64,000 nucleotides of DNA from Hevea brasiliensis (lineage: Eukaryota; Streptophyta; Magnoliopsida; Malpighiales; Euphorbiaceae): positions 41,597,593 through 41,661,592 of the forward strand of contig NC_079501.1 in the NCBI RefSeq assembly GCF_030052815.1. Reading direction: 5' to 3'. Below, one piece after another: positions 60,737 to 64,000 of this stretch (the first letter of the stretch is position 1; each line of letters starts with the position of its first letter). Under the pieces are notes generated by a model. The model was given only the letters and a program-made list of their open reading frames with translations. It was not told where the DNA came from and searched no databases. The position numbers and the translations under genes were made by a program.

Positions 60737-60756
60737 CCCCCCCCCCCCTTCCCCCC
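60737..60756 (-). other. Polypurine tract of the Athila/Tat-like element
   Basis: On the minus strand six G, AA and twelve G follow TTTGAGTTTT. The preceding GAGGACAATGTTCGATTTGAG is of the kind seen before the 3' LTR in plant Athila/Tat elements. The run of 12 identical bases may be miscounted in the assembly. Confidence 0.75.
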
Positions 60757-60956
60757 AAAACTCAAATCGAACATTGTCCTCAACGTTAACATAATATGCA
60801 AAATTAGAGAAAATGTACAAAGATTATAAGAAAGCATATTATTTATTAAGCATTGAAAAGTTTAGACATAAAGTAAATAAAGGAGACCTATGATTCCAAT
60901 CTAGGACTAAGGTATTCAAGATTTTACAATAAAGAACCTATCCTATAGTCGTAGGT

Positions 60957-61186
60957 CTAAAAGGTCTCTGATGGTGATGATGGTGATGCTGGCTCCTCTT
61001 CATCGAGCCTCTCCATTAGCATGTCCAACTTGTTGTGGGCTTCCAGAAGACTGTCCTTGATTGCTCACATCCTGTTATTGATTGTGGTCTCCATGCGCTG
61101 TAGGTATGCGAGTATCGGGTCTGTGGGTGGTGGTGTGTATGGAGGCACTCGAGTGGGGGACTCCTGAAACATGGGCTCTTGAGTTT
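60957..61186 (-). pseudogene. C-terminal part of the Athila ORF1-like protein, shifted frame
   Basis: After the stop of the main frame at 61187, a second frame reads PTRVPPYTPPPTDPILAYLQ, then RMETTINNRM, a TGA, then AIKDSLLEAHNKLDMLMERL and an acidic/serine end before a TAG at 60957. The heptad-like leucines suggest a short coiled coil. It most likely was continuous with the upstream ORF before a frameshift next to CAG. Recognition rests on position and composition only. Confidence 0.55.
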
Positions 61187-61716
61187 TCACCTGTGGCTGC
61201 GAAGTCTCGCTAGTTCTTCTTGTGCTTCGTCTCTCCGAGGGATGGCATTCCCTTCGGCATCCAACAGGTAGTAGGTGTTGCCTAGCTTCTTACGTATCCC
61301 CATGGATATGCAGATGGTTTGATCTATTCTTGATGTTCCACTGACAGAGCACAGCCTGTGATGTCCTGGAATGAATCTGAAGTGAAGGGTGATGGTTGTG
61401 ACAAGGCCACTAAGCACGATGTGCCCAATAGGCTGATGACAGAAGCGGTGCAAGTGGTTGCACAAAAAGAAGTCAGTGCTACAGTGCTGCCCGGTGACCA
61501 TACACCACAAGAAGAATAGCTCGCTGGCGTTTACCATGACAAGGCTGTCACCACGGCCCATTATGGTGCGGGTGACAAACCGATGCATGTAGCGCAGGGC
61601 TGGACTTGTGATACCCATGGATTTGGACTTACTGGATTTATACAAGTCTGTGTTCAGGGCAATGGAACTCCAAAAGTTGATGTTGTTGTAGAGCATGCGG
61701 TTCCTTAGGATCTCCT
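61187..61716 (-). pseudogene. Athila ORF1-like protein, cut by an LTR insertion
   Basis: The 169-residue frame from Met 61696 includes ITSPALRYMHRFVTRTIMGR, GDSLVMVNASELFFLWCMVT and IVLSGLVTTITLHF. I recognise this as the family annotated in plants as ATHILA ORF-1 / retrotransposon ORF-1 protein, whose role is unknown. The frame is open further upstream (KEILRNR) to 61716, where a Tekay-type LTR begins, so the Met at 61696 is internal. The ORF lies between the expected pol and the purine tract, the position of the extra or env-like frame of this lineage. The N-terminus would lie beyond the inserted element. Confidence 0.72.
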
Positions 61717-64000
61717 TGTAACACCCCTCACCCGTCTACAGTGTAGCCGAGTAAGGCGTGTCACACGGAGTACTGGAGCACCTAATCTTATCTGGTTTCA
61801 TTACAGTTCTTAATTTACTTGTTTAAAAACTTTATCTAAGGTTTAGGCTATTTTTACTGTTTATCAAAATCTGACTAATTTGGAAATTTTAAAAATTTTA
61901 ACGATAATCCAGCAGAGTGCTGGCTATAATTTGGACTAACAGTTCTTCTGAACCTGCCAAAAGTAATTTCAATATATACTCAAATTCACAACTCAGAATC
62001 AGTCTCAAAATCTCTCATACTCAATCTTAATCAGAATCATCATGATCAAATACTTAACTCATATATTAGAATTCTTACATTTCATTATCTTACATAATTT
62101 GCCAACTAATTACATAAGTTTGTCAAGTACAGGATATACAAATAATTTACAATATACTTACAATGAACAAAATGCATAATATGTGTAATATGAGCCCTAT
62201 CTATATGCATTGCAGAGGAGGTGACAACCTTGAACTCTTCTGACACTTCTGCAGATCTGGACTTCAAAAATCTCAGTCAAAGTACCTGCGAGGAAAACAA
62301 TTCTATTGCGCTAAGCATTTCTGCTTAGTGGTGCAATAATATAAAAAGAAATAATATATACAAACAAAGAAAGAATTAAATCATAATTTGGATACTCAAG
62401 AATCAATTTAATTTGGTATGGTATTGTATCAACTATCTTATATACTAGTTTGTTCCTCTTGGAAGTACTAAGTTATAACCTTTCAGTAAATATACTCAGT
62501 ATACAAATTATTCTAACTATATTGTATTTTAATTCTCTATGGTTCTGCAAATTATATATTTTTTTTATATTTCTATTGCTAATCTCTTTTACTCATTTCA
62601 TTTAATACTTAATTGAATTGTACTAAAATTTCATCATACTTAACTTAACTTAATTACCTGAATGAAATAATGTTTTAATTGACTGCCCGTGTAGCCTATA
62701 CACTGACCAGACTGGATAAACGGTTATACTAGCACTGGGTTCCTAATACCTCGGGCCGTCACACCATCATTCACAAAGTATCTCCTAGTGTACAAATAGT
62801 GTGGCTAAAAAGCCATATAATCAATCACTAAGGTAATAAGCCAAGTATCATAACATAATTCGTATAGCCATAGGCTATTAAAATCACAGTGTGGCATAAT
62901 AAGCCATAAAACACAATATGGCATAAAGCCATTTACAGAACAGCTGTCAGAACCCTATTGGCATGCCAACCTATCCAAACTAGGCAATACTAAGGCATTT
63001 ACAAACTTAAATATTTATTTCATTATTTTTAGGGTTTATAGGTCATTATGCCTTTCACTGGTCAACAAAATTATTGAACATTTTATGCATCATGGAGGTT
63101 GACTCTAGTATCAACATGTCACAATTATTCAGTAGATCATCAGACAGATCACATTTCCTATCAATTGTTCTAAAGTACCATTGTGCTCAAAGCATTTTTC
63201 TTGTCTCTGATAATAAGGACTAATGTCCCATTCATACATTCATGTGATTTATTAAGTCATTATGTTTCTTATTCACAATATTAATCAAACATAAACATTG
63301 ACTTTTCTACACTGAACAGATATGTTGGTTCTAGTTCCACTAGGATTCCTCATTTTGAGTTTATACTTGTTGGCATTGATTTCCAAACTTAATTCAATGC
63401 TAATTATATGTGATTCCACATTTTCAAATTTCATGGCCAATGGTTATTGTTCCATTAGGTTAGGCTATAGGGTGAAATTAGTAAAATTCTCTTCATCAAA
63501 TTGTTTCTTATTGTGTCTTCTTTAATTCTCTTTTTGAATTACTCCATTTTGAGTTGTATAACTCGAGTTATGGTCAATTAACCATAACTAGGTCAAATCT
63601 GAATTTTAGTTCCCTTAGTAGTAATTTTGATTTTGGAATTTACTAATTTATTTGGACTGCTTATAATGACACTTAGGCCTAGTGTGCTTTATAGGATTTG
63701 TTGCCCTACGTCTTATAGTCATTTAGAAATTTTACTTGTAATTTGTTAAGTCTTATAGAATAATTTATAGTCAAATTGTTGACTTGGACTCAAAGGTCCT
63801 ATATTGGCATGGTTCTCAAGTAGGTCAATGGCTTTGACCTTAAATTCCGGCTTTATACATTTATAATTTGAGGAAGTTGCCTAAAACAAAGTTTTAGGCC
63901 TCTTCTTAGCTTTCCATATTGGTATGGCTCATTACATTTGGATACTTCTTGTGGGAGATATGCCTATTTGAATTTTCTGGACTTAATGGTCAATTGTACC
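61717..64000 (-). repeat. Tekay-type LTR, minus strand, partial
   Basis: The plus-strand edge is TGTAACACCCCTCACCCG, that is, the minus-strand end GGTGAGGGGTGTTACA. Going right, the minus strand shows the usual order of this LTR type: GCCTTACT near the end, GCACCACTAAGCA and its hairpin at 62311-62328, then the TAACTTGG/CCATAACT-like block near 63570-63595. It belongs to a different subfamily from the array. Its 5' end and any internal region are outside the window. TCCTT at 61712-61716 is the expected target duplication. Confidence 0.7.
62311..62328 (-). other. Conserved LTR hairpin 1 (divergent minus-strand LTR)
   Basis: On the minus strand CTAAGCA and TGCTTAG pair around GAAA, a GNRA-type loop, after GCACCA and before CGCAATAG. 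The stem sequence differs from the plus-strand LTRs but pairing and position are kept. Confidence 0.6.

Larger units (their letters stand above)
16237..64000 (-). mobile_element. Athila/Tat-like Ty3/gypsy element, 3' part, itself interrupted
   Basis: Read on the minus strand, the visible parts are an ORF1-like protein (61716-60957), a polypurine tract (60756-60737) and an LTR. The LTR runs from about 60729 to 59390, is broken by the Tekay-like insertion, and resumes from 17812 to 16237. Its ends are TGC...GCA. The gag-pol part would lie right of the window. Assigning 16237-17812 and 59390-60729 to one LTR is an inference from their flanking position, their compatible ends and the absence of other boundaries. 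Confidence 0.7.

Noticed and set aside
63322..63525. 67-codon hydrophobic plus-strand frame near the right edge.
   Set aside because: It lies inside a minus-strand Tekay-type LTR and is antisense to it. Hydrophobicity comes from T-rich codons.

Overview
The window is nuclear DNA from a flowering plant, almost certainly a eudicot. It is AT-rich intergenic DNA built from LTR retrotransposons, with no intact host gene, rRNA, tRNA or CRISPR array. The assignment rests on plant Ty1/copia and Ty3/gypsy proteins, iMet-type primer sites and chromovirus-type LTRs (TGTAACACCCC...GGGTGTGACA). A Euphorbiaceae source such as rubber tree or cassava would fit the element types, but that is only a guess.

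Layout. 1-3235: the 3' end of a plus-strand copia element (RT/RNase H remnant and a 2.1-kb LTR). It sits inside the gag of a second copy of the same family on the minus strand (3236-6346: gag start, leader, primer site, truncated LTR). 6345-11709: the decayed 3' half of a Tekay-like chromovirus (RNase H, integrase, 3.5-kb LTR). 11710-12154: an unclassified spacer with a 39-bp tandem repeat. 12155-12849: the start of another old Tekay-type LTR.

From 12155 to the right edge the window is a nest of insertions: old Tekay LTR (12155) > copia (12850) > minus-strand Athila/Tat-like element (16237) > Tekay-like element with gag-pol (17813-59389) > a 29,650-bp tandem retroelement (19768-49417). A further minus-strand Tekay-type LTR breaks the Athila-like ORF at 61717.

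The outstanding feature is the tandem retroelement. It has six LTRs of about 4.03 kb alternating with five non-coding internal regions of about 1.09 kb (period about 5.12 kb). The whole array lies inside the 5' LTR of the gag-pol element and is bounded by one 5-bp target duplication, GTGAC (19763-19767 and 49418-49422). The 3' LTR of the same host element keeps the unoccupied site at 57898-57902, so the array behaves as a single insertion. The internal units have no coding capacity. They share with the host element the primer site, a leader block, a hairpin before the polypurine tract, the tract itself and the LTR ends. They look like a non-autonomous (LARD-type) family that Tekay-type proteins could have mobilised in trans.

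Several short inverted repeats keep their position, and some keep pairing despite sequence change, across the Tekay-type LTRs; these are candidate RNA or DNA structural elements. Many differences among array copies are small indels at CAG/CTG and CCG/CGG. This could be real change at methylated CHG sites or consensus error in methylated repeats, so frameshifts and fine divergence should be read with care. No alignment or database search was run.
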